A stretch of DNA of 64,000 bases from CAMCXE01 sp046347475 (lineage in GTDB: Bacteria; Pseudomonadota; Gammaproteobacteria; Pseudomonadales; Cellvibrionaceae): positions 496,001 through 560,000 of the forward strand of contig JAXMGD010000001.1 of assembly GCA_046347475.1 (NCBI GenBank), written 5' to 3'. Position numbers and translations under genes: made by a program. The notes under the pieces were generated by a model. That model made no database searches and was not told where the DNA came from. It was given only the letters and a program-made list of their open reading frames with translations. Every line of letters starts with the position of its first letter. Positions within the stretch are counted from its first letter, which is position 1. Of this stretch, positions 28,345 to 36,506 are shown piece after piece.

Positions 28345-29247
28345 TTATTTGGCCGCGTTGTTTGAAAGGTGGTAAACGTAGGCGGCTAGCAGGTGAATTT
28401 TCTCCGGTAACAACGTGTGCTCTTGCGCAGGCATTTGGTTGTTGCGGCCATTGCGAATGGTTTGGCGAATATTCTCGCGGGTGCCTTCGTACAACCAGGT
28501 TTTATCGGTGAGATTAGGAGCGCCCGTGGCGTATTGGCCCTTAGCATCCGCGCCGTGGCAGGCAACACAGTTTTCCGCGAACACCTTGGCGCCCAGCTCG
28601 GCTTGCGCAGCATCGTGTACATTGCCAGAAATTTTTAATACGTACTCAGCCACTTGCAGTACTTTTTCTTCTCCTAAAGAAGGGCCCCAGGCGGGCATGG
28701 CAGCGATACGGCCTTTAGTAATAGTTTCCAGAATTTTTTCGGGGCTGCCACCGTGCAACCAGTCAGAATCCATCAAATTAGGGAAGCCGTAGTTGCCGCC
28801 GCCATCAGCACCGTGGCATACGGAGCAGTTGTTGGCAAACAAGCGGAAGCCCATGTTCATGGCTTCTTCATTTTTGGCAAGCTCAGGAATGGGCATATTT
28901 TTGTAGACATCATAGCTGCTGGCGTAGGAGGCTTTGCCCGCTTCCTGATCTGCTTGCAGCTCACCAACCGATGTCCAGCCCAAGGTGCCTTTCCAACTGC
29001 CCATACCTGGGTAGAGCACTAGGTAAACCGCCGCAAAGACGATTGAGAGAATAAACATCACAAACCACCAGCGCGGCAGTGGGTTGTTGTATTCCACAAT
29101 GCCGTCGTATACGTGGCCGGTAGTTTTGTCATCCGGGTCCAGGCCTGGATGCACGGCCGCCCGGCGGTTAGCCAACAACACCCAGGTCACCAGAATGATG
29201 CAGGATGATGTTAAAACAATAATCCAAAGACTCCAGAATGTAGTCAT
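28345..29247 (-). CDS. ccoP: cbb3 cytochrome c oxidase diheme subunit III
   Basis: A 300-residue subunit with two N-terminal TM helices and two cytochrome c domains. The haem motifs are NNCSVCHGADGG and ENCVACHGADAKG, with distal Met ligands in AAMPAWG and NQMPAQ. YDGIVEYNNPLPRWW between the helices is a CcoP signature. It passes electrons from cytochrome c to CcoO/CcoN. It follows ccoQ by 2 bp. Confidence 0.96.
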   Translation of the reverse strand: MTTFWSLWIIVLTSSCIILVTWVLLANRRAAVHPGLDPDDKTTGHVYDGIVEYNNPLPRWWFVMFILSIVFAAVYLVLYPGMGSWKGTLGWTSVGELQADQEAGKASYASSYDVYKNMPIPELAKNEEAMNMGFRLFANNCSVCHGADGGGNYGFPNLMDSDWLHGGSPEKILETITKGRIAAMPAWGPSLGEEKVLQVAEYVLKISGNVHDAAQAELGAKVFAENCVACHGADAKGQYATGAPNLTDKTWLYEGTRENIRQTIRNGRNNQMPAQEHTLLPEKIHLLAAYVYHLSNNAAK

Positions 29248-29249
29248 AT

Positions 29250-29444
29250 TTAGCCCTTCTCTACTGGTTTTGCCGCTGAGGGATTAGATCCAGCGTCCTG
29301 CGGCTCGTCTGCAAATGGCAGATTGGCCGCTTCGTCAAATTGTTTACGGCGTGAGGGTGAATAAGCCCACCAACACACGCCTGCGAATGCAATCATCACA
29401 AAAACCGGTGACAGACTGCGAAGGAAATTAATGTCCATGGCCAC
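29250..29444 (-). CDS. ccoQ: cbb3 oxidase small subunit
   Basis: A 64-residue protein with one TM helix (about residues 10-28, SPVFVMIAFAGVCWWAYSP) followed by RRKQFDEAANLPFAD, typical of CcoQ, which stabilises the oxidase. ATGs at 29444 and 29438 are both possible. It sits between ccoO and ccoP. Confidence 0.9.
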   Translation of the reverse strand: MAMDINFLRSLSPVFVMIAFAGVCWWAYSPSRRKQFDEAANLPFADEPQDAGSNPSAAKPVEKG

Positions 29445-29467
29445 ACCTGCTTTAGTGATGTTGGGTG

Positions 29468-30079
29468 TTAACGTTTCTGAGTCAGTAGGGTGCCCAGCTG
29501 TTGTAAGTAGGCCACCAGAGCGTCCATTTCACTGATACCTTTTACAGCCTTAGCTGCCCCTGCAATATCTTCGTCAGTGTAGGGGACACCTACTGCACGC
29601 AGCGCACGCATCTTATCTGCGGTGTGCTCACCATCGAGAATATTGTCGTACAACCAGGGGAAGGCGGGCATGTTCGACGCAGGTACTACGTTGCGCGGGT
29701 TAAACAGATGCGCCTTGTGCCACTCATCGCTGTAACGCTTGCCCACGCGGGCAAGGTCCGGCCCGGTACGTTTAGAGCCCCATAGAAATGGGTGGTCATA
29801 CACCGACTCGCCAGCTACTGAGTAGTGGCCGTAGCGCTCAACCTCTGCGCGCAATGGGCGAATCATTTGCGTGTGGCACACGTGGCAGCCTTCGCGGATG
29901 TAGACATCGCGGCCTTCTAATTCTTTAGCGGGCAGCGGTTTTAAACCGGCAATGGGCTCATTGGTTTGCGGCGAAAAAAATTGCGGAACAATTTCTACCA
30001 GGGCACCAAAGCTGATGGCGACAACAATCAGCACCACCATTAGTCCGATATTTTTCTCAACTAGATCATGGTTTTTCAC
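29468..30079 (-). CDS. ccoO: cbb3 cytochrome c oxidase subunit II (mono-haem)
   Basis: A 203-residue membrane-anchored cytochrome c. It has an N-terminal TM segment (GLMVVLIVVAISFGALVEIV), REGCHVCHTQMIRPL with the haem CxxCH, RTGPDLARVGKRYSDEWH, and PASNMPAFPWL with the Met ligand. All these are hallmark CcoO sequences. It accepts electrons from CcoP. It starts 11 bp after the ccoN stop. Confidence 0.96.
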   Translation of the reverse strand: MKNHDLVEKNIGLMVVLIVVAISFGALVEIVPQFFSPQTNEPIAGLKPLPAKELEGRDVYIREGCHVCHTQMIRPLRAEVERYGHYSVAGESVYDHPFLWGSKRTGPDLARVGKRYSDEWHKAHLFNPRNVVPASNMPAFPWLYDNILDGEHTADKMRALRAVGVPYTDEDIAGAAKAVKGISEMDALVAYLQQLGTLLTQKR

Positions 30080-30090
30080 GACATTACCCC

Positions 30091-31542
30091 TTAAGCCAAT
30101 TGAGGTTGAGCATTGTTATTGATGGCCTCGTTCTTCTCGGCCTGTAGGGTGCGGAAGGTGTTATAGGCCATAAAAAACATGCCAGACACAAAGAACGCAC
30201 CGCCAATAAACCGCATGATGTAGCCCGGACGGCTAGCCTCTACGGCTTGTACAAAGCTGTAAGTCAAGGAGCCGTCGTCGTTAAACGCGCGCCACATTAG
30301 GCCTTGTACGAAAATACCGTTGATCCACATGGCGACCACGTAAAGCACAGTGCCTATGGTGGCGAGCCAGAAGTGAACATTGATGAGTTTTACGCTCCAC
30401 ATTTGTTTTTGGCCGGTTAATACAGGAATGAGGTGATACACCGCACCGATAGAAATCATGGCAACCCAGCCTAGAGCACCGGAGTGAACGTGGCCAATGG
30501 TCCAGTCAGTATCGTGGGAGAGGGCATTTACGGTTTTGATGGCCATCATGGGGCCTTCAAAGGTAGACATACCGTAGAAAGACAGGGATACCACTAAAAA
30601 GCGCAGGGTGGGGTCATCGCGCAATTTGTGCCAAGCGCCGGAGAGTGTTAACAGGCCGTTAATCATACCGCCCCAAGAGGGGGCCAGCAGGATCAGAGAC
30701 ATTACCATGCCCAGGCTTTGCGCCCAGTCAGGCAGAGCTGAGTAGTGCAAGTGGTGAGAGCCTGCCCATACGTAGACGGAGATGAGCGCCCAGAAGTGCA
30801 CGATGGATAGCTGGTAGGAGTAAACCGGGCGGCCAGCTTGTTTGGGGACGAAGTAATACATCATGCCCAAAAAACCTGCGGTCAAGAAAAAGCCCACCGC
30901 ATTGTGGCCGTACCACCACTGCACCATGGCATCCATGGCGCCGGAGTAGATGGAGTAGGACTTGAAGAGCGTCACGGGTATTTCCATATTGTTAACAATA
31001 TGCAAACAGGCCACGGTGATAATAAAGGCGCCAAAGAACCAGTTGGCTACATATATGTGGGATGTTTGGCGCTTGACGATGGTGCCGAAAAATACGATCG
31101 CATAGGCCACCCACACAAGTGCAATCAGAATATCAATCGGCCACTCAAGCTCAGCGTATTCTTTGGCTGAGGTGTAGCCTAAGGGGAGGGTGATTGCGGC
31201 GGCGACTATGACCGCCTGCCAGCCCCAAAAGGTAAAGGGGATTAACCAGCCACCAAACAGCGTCGCCTGACAGGTGCGCTGAACAACAAAATAAGAGGTG
31301 GCAAAGAGTGCACAACCACCAAACGCAAAAATCACAGCGTTGGTATGTAATGGCCGAATGCGTCCGAAATGGGAGAACGGCTGCAGAATATCGTTAAGGC
31401 CTGGCCAAACTAGTTCGGCGGCGATAAAAACCCCAAGGCTCATACCGACTATGCCCCACAGAATCGTGGCCAGGGTAAAGGCCCGCACTATGTCATAGTT
31501 GTACTGAGGGTGCGCTGAGGCGTGTGCCATGTCACTGCTCAT
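30091..31542 (-). CDS. ccoN: cbb3 cytochrome c oxidase catalytic subunit I
   Basis: A 483-residue haem-copper oxidase core of 12 TM segments. The low-spin haem His is in PLHTNAVIFAFGG; WWYGHNAVGFF and GSHHLHY hold the CuB histidines and the cross-linked Tyr neighbourhood; TFEGPMMAIKTVNALSHDTDW and GHVHSGALGW give the high-spin haem region. It reduces O2 at very low concentrations. ATG 31542 (MSSDMAHAS) is preferred over an upstream ATG that adds a non-conserved 16 residues. An ANR/FNR box and -10 lie upstream. Confidence 0.96.
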   Translation of the reverse strand: MSSDMAHASAHPQYNYDIVRAFTLATILWGIVGMSLGVFIAAELVWPGLNDILQPFSHFGRIRPLHTNAVIFAFGGCALFATSYFVVQRTCQATLFGGWLIPFTFWGWQAVIVAAAITLPLGYTSAKEYAELEWPIDILIALVWVAYAIVFFGTIVKRQTSHIYVANWFFGAFIITVACLHIVNNMEIPVTLFKSYSIYSGAMDAMVQWWYGHNAVGFFLTAGFLGMMYYFVPKQAGRPVYSYQLSIVHFWALISVYVWAGSHHLHYSALPDWAQSLGMVMSLILLAPSWGGMINGLLTLSGAWHKLRDDPTLRFLVVSLSFYGMSTFEGPMMAIKTVNALSHDTDWTIGHVHSGALGWVAMISIGAVYHLIPVLTGQKQMWSVKLINVHFWLATIGTVLYVVAMWINGIFVQGLMWRAFNDDGSLTYSFVQAVEASRPGYIMRFIGGAFFVSGMFFMAYNTFRTLQAEKNEAINNNAQPQLA

Positions 31543-31740
31543 AATGTTGATCCACTGTAAAAGAAAATGGTGGGTTAGCGTCAAGAACACTCTTGCGCAC
31601 TAACAAATAACCTAAACGCTCTGATGGGAAATTCTAGAACGAATAAATTGTTTCGGGCTTACTGAATTGATCCCTCAAAAAATAGAGGCAATTGTGTAAT
31701 CGAAATCAAGCTGGCGCGACACTATGCCGCAGCGGCGGCA

Positions 31741-31781
31741 ATTATACGCAATCTTGTGAAGCTAGGCTTGATTGGTGTCAA
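31741..31781 (-). promoter_or_regulatory. ANR/FNR-dependent class II promoter of ccoNOQP
   Basis: TTGATTGGTGTCAA (31768-31781) matches the FNR/ANR consensus TTGAT-N4-ATCAA at nine of ten positions. On the minus strand a perfect TATAAT (31746-31741) follows with box centre to -10 centre about 31 bp, the spacing of a class II activated promoter. The start point would be near 31734, giving a 5' leader of about 190 bases before ccoN. Confidence 0.75.
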
Positions 31782-31797
31782 CTGGATACGGAAGCTT

Positions 31798-31827
31798 TGC
31801 GCAGCGAGCCTAGCGGCCCGCTGCGCA
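31798..31827 (-). terminator. Hairpin after the small outer-membrane protein gene
   Basis: TGCGCAGCG (31798-31806) pairs exactly with CGCTGCGCA (31819-31827), starting 9 bases past the stop codon. There is no T-run on the minus strand, so it is a terminator-like or stabilising hairpin. Confidence 0.5.
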
Positions 31828-31835
31828 CGGGTCGA

Positions 31836-32408
31836 TTAGAAGCTCAGGCGTACGCCTAAACCCAATCCCTTGGTGCTCTCATCGGAAGCTGACGCTTCAA
31901 TATAAGCACCGAGTTGATCAGAAAACCAGTAAATACCGTTAACTGCAATGTAGGCTTCGTTAACCGGCCCGACATCTTGCAGGCCAACTAAGCCGCCGAT
32001 TTCGATTTCAGGTGTAATAAAGCTGCGAAAACCGCCTTCAATCGCCCAGCCGGTATCAGAATCACCGCCGTCTGGCGTGAACTGAGCGCCGGAGAGGGTG
32101 CCGTAAAAACTGGCTGAATCGCTAAAGTCGCCATAGAGACCAGCGCCCGCCTTCAACATGCTAGAGCCGCAGTGTTTTGCGTCTTTTTTGTTGTCGTCGC
32201 TGACATCACTGTAGCTACCGGCAACAAAAACGCGGTCGGAAATTTCCGCGCTGCCGGCAATTTTTAAACCGTCTTGTACGCAGCCGTTATCAATGCGATG
32301 ACGCAAATAACCGCCTTCTAAATAATTAAAATTGGGCCGCTCAGCGAGGGCCTGTAGTGATGCTGTGGCTAGCACGGCTAACAGAGCGCTTTTGGTAAAT
32401 AGTTTCAT
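31836..32408 (-). CDS. Small outer-membrane beta-barrel protein (190 aa)
   Basis: A 190-residue exported protein. The ATG at 32408 gives signal peptide MKLFTKSALLAVLATASLQA with cleavage near ALA-ER. Upstream in-frame codons only mirror the end of argG. The mature protein alternates short polar strands (NFNYLEGGYLRH, VFVAGSYSDVSD, AGAGLYGDFSD, GWAIEGGFRSF, GLGLGVRLSF) and ends in Phe, the pattern of an eight-stranded barrel. The family is seen in gammaproteobacteria without known function. It begins 17 bp after the argG stop and may be co-transcribed with it. Confidence 0.7.
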   Translation of the reverse strand: MKLFTKSALLAVLATASLQALAERPNFNYLEGGYLRHRIDNGCVQDGLKIAGSAEISDRVFVAGSYSDVSDDNKKDAKHCGSSMLKAGAGLYGDFSDSASFYGTLSGAQFTPDGGDSDTGWAIEGGFRSFITPEIEIGGLVGLQDVGPVNEAYIAVNGIYWFSDQLGAYIEASASDESTKGLGLGVRLSF

Positions 32409-32424
32409 AATCGAACCCCAAGAA

Positions 32425-33642
32425 TTAAAACAGTTTGCGTCCTTTTTGCGCAGCGATGCGCATGCGGAGCGCGTTAAGCTTGATAAAGCCTTCGGCGTCT
32501 TTTTGGTTATAGGCGCCAGCATCGTCTTCAAAGGTAGCGATCTTTTCATCGAATAAACTGTTGCTGGAGCGGCGCCCCACGACAGTTACGCTGCCTTTGT
32601 AGAGCTTCACTCGCACATCGCCATTTACGTGTACCTGTGATTCATCAATGGCGCGCTGGATCATTAGGCGTTCGGGGCTCCACCAGTAACCGTTGTAAAT
32701 CATCTCGGCGTAGCGAGGCATGAGTGAATCTTTGAGGTGGGCCACTTCGCGATCGAGCGTAATAGACTCAATGCCGCGATGGGCTTTTAGCAAAATGCTG
32801 CCGCCAGGGGTTTCGTAACAGCCGCGGGATTTCATGCCCACGTAACGGTTTTCCACTAAATCCAAGCGGCCAACGCCGTGGGCGCCACCAATTTTATTGA
32901 GGGTTTCCAAAAGGCTCGCGGGCGACATGGCTACGCCATTGAGGGCAACCGGGTCACCATTTTGAAAGCTAATTTCTAAATATTCGGCTTTGTCGGGCGC
33001 CGCCTCTGGGGCTACGGACCAGCGCCACATGTCTTCTTCGGCCTCGGTCCAAGGATTTTCCAATTGGCCGCCTTCGTAGGAAATGTGTAACAGGTTGGCG
33101 TCCATGGAGTAGGGGGATTTTTTCTTTTTATTAAAGTCCACGGGAATATTGTGTTTTTCGCAGTAGGCCATCAGCGTTTCGCGGCTGGTCAGGTCCCACT
33201 CGCGCCAGGGGGCAATTACTTTGATGCCGGGCTTGAGGGCATAGGCGCCTAATTCAAAGCGTACCTGGTCATTGCCCTTGCCGGTGGCGCCGTGGGAGAT
33301 GGCATCGGCGCCGGTGGCATTGGCGATCTCCACCAAGCGTTTGGCAATCAGGGGGCGAGCGATGGATGTGCCCAGTAGATATTCGCCTTCATAGATGGTG
33401 TTGGCGCGGAACATGGGGAATACAAAGTCGCGCACGAATTCTTCGCGCAGGTCTTCTATATAAATGTCTTTAACGCCGAGGGCCTGTGCCTTGGCGCGGG
33501 CGGGTTCAACCTCTTCGCCTTGGCCAATGTCAGCGGTGAAGGTAACCACTTCACAGCCATAGGTGTCTTGCAGCCAGCGGGCAATGACCGAGGTATCCAA
33601 GCCGCCGGAATAGGCCAGCACCACTTTTTTGATAGACGACAT
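32425..33642 (-). CDS. argG: Argininosuccinate synthase
   Basis: A 405-residue enzyme joining citrulline and aspartate with ATP in arginine synthesis. It begins MSSIKKVVLAYSGGLDTSVI with the P-loop-like SGGLDTS of ATP pyrophosphatases. ATGADAISHGATGKGNDQVRFE is the citrulline/aspartate region and MKSRGCYETPGG the C-terminal core. Length is standard. The ATG at 33642 follows a weak purine run. Upstream lie two inverted repeats and a mobile element. Confidence 0.95.
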   Translation of the reverse strand: MSSIKKVVLAYSGGLDTSVIARWLQDTYGCEVVTFTADIGQGEEVEPARAKAQALGVKDIYIEDLREEFVRDFVFPMFRANTIYEGEYLLGTSIARPLIAKRLVEIANATGADAISHGATGKGNDQVRFELGAYALKPGIKVIAPWREWDLTSRETLMAYCEKHNIPVDFNKKKKSPYSMDANLLHISYEGGQLENPWTEAEEDMWRWSVAPEAAPDKAEYLEISFQNGDPVALNGVAMSPASLLETLNKIGGAHGVGRLDLVENRYVGMKSRGCYETPGGSILLKAHRGIESITLDREVAHLKDSLMPRYAEMIYNGYWWSPERLMIQRAIDESQVHVNGDVRVKLYKGSVTVVGRRSSNSLFDEKIATFEDDAGAYNQKDAEGFIKLNALRMRIAAQKGRKLF

Positions 33643-33760
33643 AAAGGCTCCAACAAAGGCTTAATGAGGGGCAAAATTTGGGGCGGCATTGTAGCGGCAT
33701 CGGGGGGAAAAAAGTAGCGCTCGCACGCTTGTGGCTGTGCCTTGGGTAGTTTCGACCCAC

Positions 33761-33796
33761 TTATTAACCCGGCGACATTTGGTGTCGGGTTAATAA
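33761..33796. repeat. Inverted repeat upstream of argG
   Basis: TTATTAACCCGGCGACA (33761-33777) and TGTCGGGTTAATAA (33783-33796) pair over 14 bp with a 3-base bulge. A similar word with GGGTGAATAA lies at 33904 and again at 62071. Role unknown; an arginine-repressor or leader structure is possible but not shown. Confidence 0.45.
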
Positions 33797-33873
33797 CGGC
33801 GGCTTAAGCTGCAGTGAGCGCCGCTAAAACAAGCCGATCCATGTATCTGTGCCGATTTTAGTGGGGCGAAGAC

Positions 33874-33898
33874 AAAATAGATCAGGACGATCTATTTT
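33874..33898. repeat. Perfect 10-bp inverted repeat
   Basis: AAAATAGATC (33874-33883) and GATCTATTTT (33889-33898) with spacer AGGAC. It lies between argG and the MITE-like element. With flanking A and T runs it could act as a bidirectional terminator. Confidence 0.45.
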
Positions 33899-33978
33899 AT
33901 CGCCGGGTGAATAAATGACGCGCCGATTAGAACAGCACGGCGGCACTTGGAACGGCACAGAATCAGGCAGTGTGTGAC

Positions 33979-34202
33979 CCAATGTCATTAAGTTAAGGGT
34001 TTCGCCAGGTATTTCAAGTGAATTCCATGCCTCCAAAAACCCCACCCCAGCCCTCCCCTTGATAAGGAGAGGGAGCAAAATGCCCTAGTTTTAAGGTGTT
34101 CTGCTCCTCCCCCTTTCCAAAGGGGAGGCCGGGAGGGGGTTTCTGACCGAAGGGAAAATGTCCTAAAAAATTGGGGCAAAATCCTTAACTTAATGACATT
34201 GG
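33979..34202. mobile_element. 224-bp MITE-like element with terminal inverted repeats and target duplication
   Basis: The ends CCAATGTCATTAAGTTAAGG (33979-33998) and CCTTAACTTAATGACATTGG (34183-34202) are perfect 20-bp inverted repeats. They are flanked by a direct repeat TGTGTGAC(C) at 33971-33979 and 34203-34211. No reading frame is inside; the interior has pyrimidine-rich and purine-rich blocks (CCCTCCCC near 34051 and GGGGAGG near 34121) that can fold. These are the marks of a non-autonomous transposable element mobilised in trans by a transposase making 8-9 bp duplications. Confidence 0.8.
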
Positions 34203-34211
34203 TGTGTGACC

Positions 34212-36344
34212 TTAGGGTGTCATGGGTGTTATGGGCGTTGGTGGCAGAGCCTCCTCCGCGGTCAAATAAATAAACCCTTGTGGCGTCAGGCGAATCACTC
34301 GGTCGGCGCAGGCGATGGTGTGAGGGCGGTGGGCGATGAGTATTTGGCAGGGCACTGCATTTTTTATATTGGCGAGAATTTTTTTCTCGTTATTAATATC
34401 CAGGTGGCTGGTGGCTTCATCCAAAATAATAATTTTGGGCGCTCGGTAGAGGGCGCGGGCGATTAAAATACGCTGTTTTTGCCCGCTGGATAACACGGCG
34501 CCCATTTCGCCCACTAATGTGTGGTAACCCATAGGTAGGGCTAGGATTTCCTGGTGAATCATTGCGTTGCTAGCGGCTTGCTCCATGCGCGTTTGGTTAA
34601 TATCAGCGTGGCCAAACATTATATTATCGGCAATGGAGCCATTAATTAACCGATCTTCAGGTGTAACGGCGGCCACCTGTTTGCGATAAGCGGTTTTATC
34701 CAGGTGCGCTAAATTCTGCTCGCCATAACACACCGCGCCCTCGGACGGGGTTAATAAGCCTAATAATAATTTAACGATGGTGGATTTGCCCATGCCGGAG
34801 GGACCGACTATCGCCAGTGTTTCATACGGCGCTAGATTTAAAGATAAATGATTAAATAACAGTGGCTCATTAAAGCCATAGCGAAAACTTACGTTCTGCA
34901 GGCTCAGTGCAGCAGGCTGCGCATTGGGCAGTTGGTGGCCTTTATCCTCTGTGGGGCTAAGCGCAATATCGGCTATGCGCTGCAGATGCATATCCAACAG
35001 CTTAAATTCAAAAATATTGTCGATGAGAGCAGATACACGAGTGGTAAATTGACGTTTATACGCGATGAACGCGAATAAAATACCGATGGACAACTCTTGA
35101 TTAAGAATTGCGCTGATGCCGATCCAGGTCACCAGTATATTCTCCATGCCAAAAATAAGTTGATTGCCAAAATGATAAGCCAGGGCAATTTTATGTTTAT
35201 TAAGCTGCGCATTTTGATTTTCCACCAATAAATTATTAAATCGACTGCTGCGATGGCTTAGGTTGTCAGCCGTTTTTATGCTGTGGATGGCGCGAATGCT
35301 CTCTAAAAAATAGGATTGTTTCTGGGCTGCGGTCATTATGTCCTGTTCGCCTGCTGTGCGCAGCGGGTTGTGCGTCATGGCCCTTAAGCCAGCATATAAG
35401 CACAGGGCGGCTATAACAATCAGGGCGAGAGGCCTGCTGTATATGAATAACATCAGCAGTGTCAGCGCGGCCAATAAGCCATCTAAAATGCTTTCGATGA
35501 AGTGTTGTGCTAGCGCAGTTTGTACCTGTTTGAGGGAATCAAAGCGGGAGATAATATCGCCACTTTGGCGTTTTTCAAAAAATGCCAGTGGCAGATGGAG
35601 TAGGTGAGAATATAAATTGCGGTGTAGATGGTATTCGGTGGCCTGCGCAAGGCGAATGGCAAACCATTGGCGGCAGCTGCCGATAATCGGTTGCATGAGT
35701 GCGAGTAAAAAAAAGCCCAAACCCAGGGCGGTTAATAAATCCCGATCCTCTGCGACCACCACCGTATCCACCGCCATTTGCATAAAAATAGGTGTGGCAA
35801 GGGTCAATAATTGCAGCAGTAAAGCGATAGAAAATAAACTGAGCAAGGCAGATTTAAGCCCGTGCATCTGGCGCAGTAGGGCGCTAATGCCTAAGCGTGC
35901 AGGTTCTACAGGTTTGCTGTAGGTGTTATTGGGGTGCAATTCTAACGCGACGCCTGTGAAATGCCGTGAGGCCTCGGCGAGGCTGAGGGTTTTTTCGCTG
36001 CTGGCCGGGTCCATAATCTGTATGCCGTGGCGAGTCGTGGCCGTTAATACTACAAAATGGTTTAAATCCCAGTGCAAAATCGCGGGCAGGTGTAATTCGG
36101 TTAATTCTTCCAACTCTGCACGCACGGGTCGCGCATCTAAATTTATGGCAGCGGCTAGTTGAATAAGGCTGCTAAGGCTTGTGCCTTTAAGGGAAATATC
36201 AAATTGGCTGCGCAGGCTCATGAGGGTGCAGTTGCGGCCATAAAAACGGCTAATGCTGGCCAAACAGGCTAGGCCGCATTCGGCCGCTTCGGTTTGCATT
36301 ATCACCGGCGGCTGCCGCTGAAAAAAACTCTGTAGTGACAGCAT
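34212..36344 (-). CDS. Peptidase-containing ABC transporter (C39), bacteriocin exporter
   Basis: A 710-residue inner-membrane exporter that cuts double-glycine leaders and pumps out the peptide. Residues 1-130 are a C39 peptidase: Q17-TEAAECGLAC with catalytic Cys23, HWDLNHFVVL with His96, and MDPAS with Asp112. A six-helix membrane domain follows (about 155-430). The ATPase has GPSGMGKST (Walker A), LSSGQKQR (signature) and IIILDEAT (Walker B). Architecture and length match CvaB of the colicin V (microcin V) system. ATG 36344 has AGGA at the right distance. It is the last gene of the precursor-GRDP-HlyD run, and a MITE-like element abuts its stop codon without disrupting it. Confidence 0.92.
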   Translation of the reverse strand: MLSLQSFFQRQPPVIMQTEAAECGLACLASISRFYGRNCTLMSLRSQFDISLKGTSLSSLIQLAAAINLDARPVRAELEELTELHLPAILHWDLNHFVVLTATTRHGIQIMDPASSEKTLSLAEASRHFTGVALELHPNNTYSKPVEPARLGISALLRQMHGLKSALLSLFSIALLLQLLTLATPIFMQMAVDTVVVAEDRDLLTALGLGFFLLALMQPIIGSCRQWFAIRLAQATEYHLHRNLYSHLLHLPLAFFEKRQSGDIISRFDSLKQVQTALAQHFIESILDGLLAALTLLMLFIYSRPLALIVIAALCLYAGLRAMTHNPLRTAGEQDIMTAAQKQSYFLESIRAIHSIKTADNLSHRSSRFNNLLVENQNAQLNKHKIALAYHFGNQLIFGMENILVTWIGISAILNQELSIGILFAFIAYKRQFTTRVSALIDNIFEFKLLDMHLQRIADIALSPTEDKGHQLPNAQPAALSLQNVSFRYGFNEPLLFNHLSLNLAPYETLAIVGPSGMGKSTIVKLLLGLLTPSEGAVCYGEQNLAHLDKTAYRKQVAAVTPEDRLINGSIADNIMFGHADINQTRMEQAASNAMIHQEILALPMGYHTLVGEMGAVLSSGQKQRILIARALYRAPKIIILDEATSHLDINNEKKILANIKNAVPCQILIAHRPHTIACADRVIRLTPQGFIYLTAEEALPPTPITPMTP

Positions 36345-36386
36345 AAGTTATTCCTGATAGTTCCGTGTGAATAGGAGCTGGACGAA

Positions 36387-36506
36387 TTATTCAATCGGCG
36401 CTAAAACTCGCGGATGCATATTTATCGGGCGGTTTTGCTTAGGCAGAGTGATGCCCCATAAAAATTGCGATTGATTGAGCTGTCGGCTTAATAAAGCGCA
36501 TTGCAT
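36387..36506 (-). CDS. Possible 39-residue small ORF between adaptor and transporter
   Basis: The HlyD stop TAA (36507-36509) is directly followed by an ATG (36506) that opens 39 codons ending TAA at 36387. The product begins MQCALLSRQLNQSQF and continues with a WGITLP segment and a Pro-rich tail. It has no signal peptide, GG leader or membrane helix, and no match that I know. Being abutted to the HlyD stop it could be translated by re-initiation. It might be immunity-related or just chance in a 162-bp gap. Confidence 0.25.
   Translation of the reverse strand: MQCALLSRQLNQSQFLWGITLPKQNRPINMHPRVLAPIE

Noticed and set aside
31667..31678. TTGATCCCTCAA as a second FNR box upstream of ccoN
   Set aside because: Half-sites are two bases too close; the site at 31768 fits the consensus and -10 spacing far better.
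32425..32549. Upstream extension of the small outer-membrane protein into argG
   Set aside because: The downstream ATG at 32408 begins a clear signal peptide and has a ribosome site; the extension only mirrors argG.
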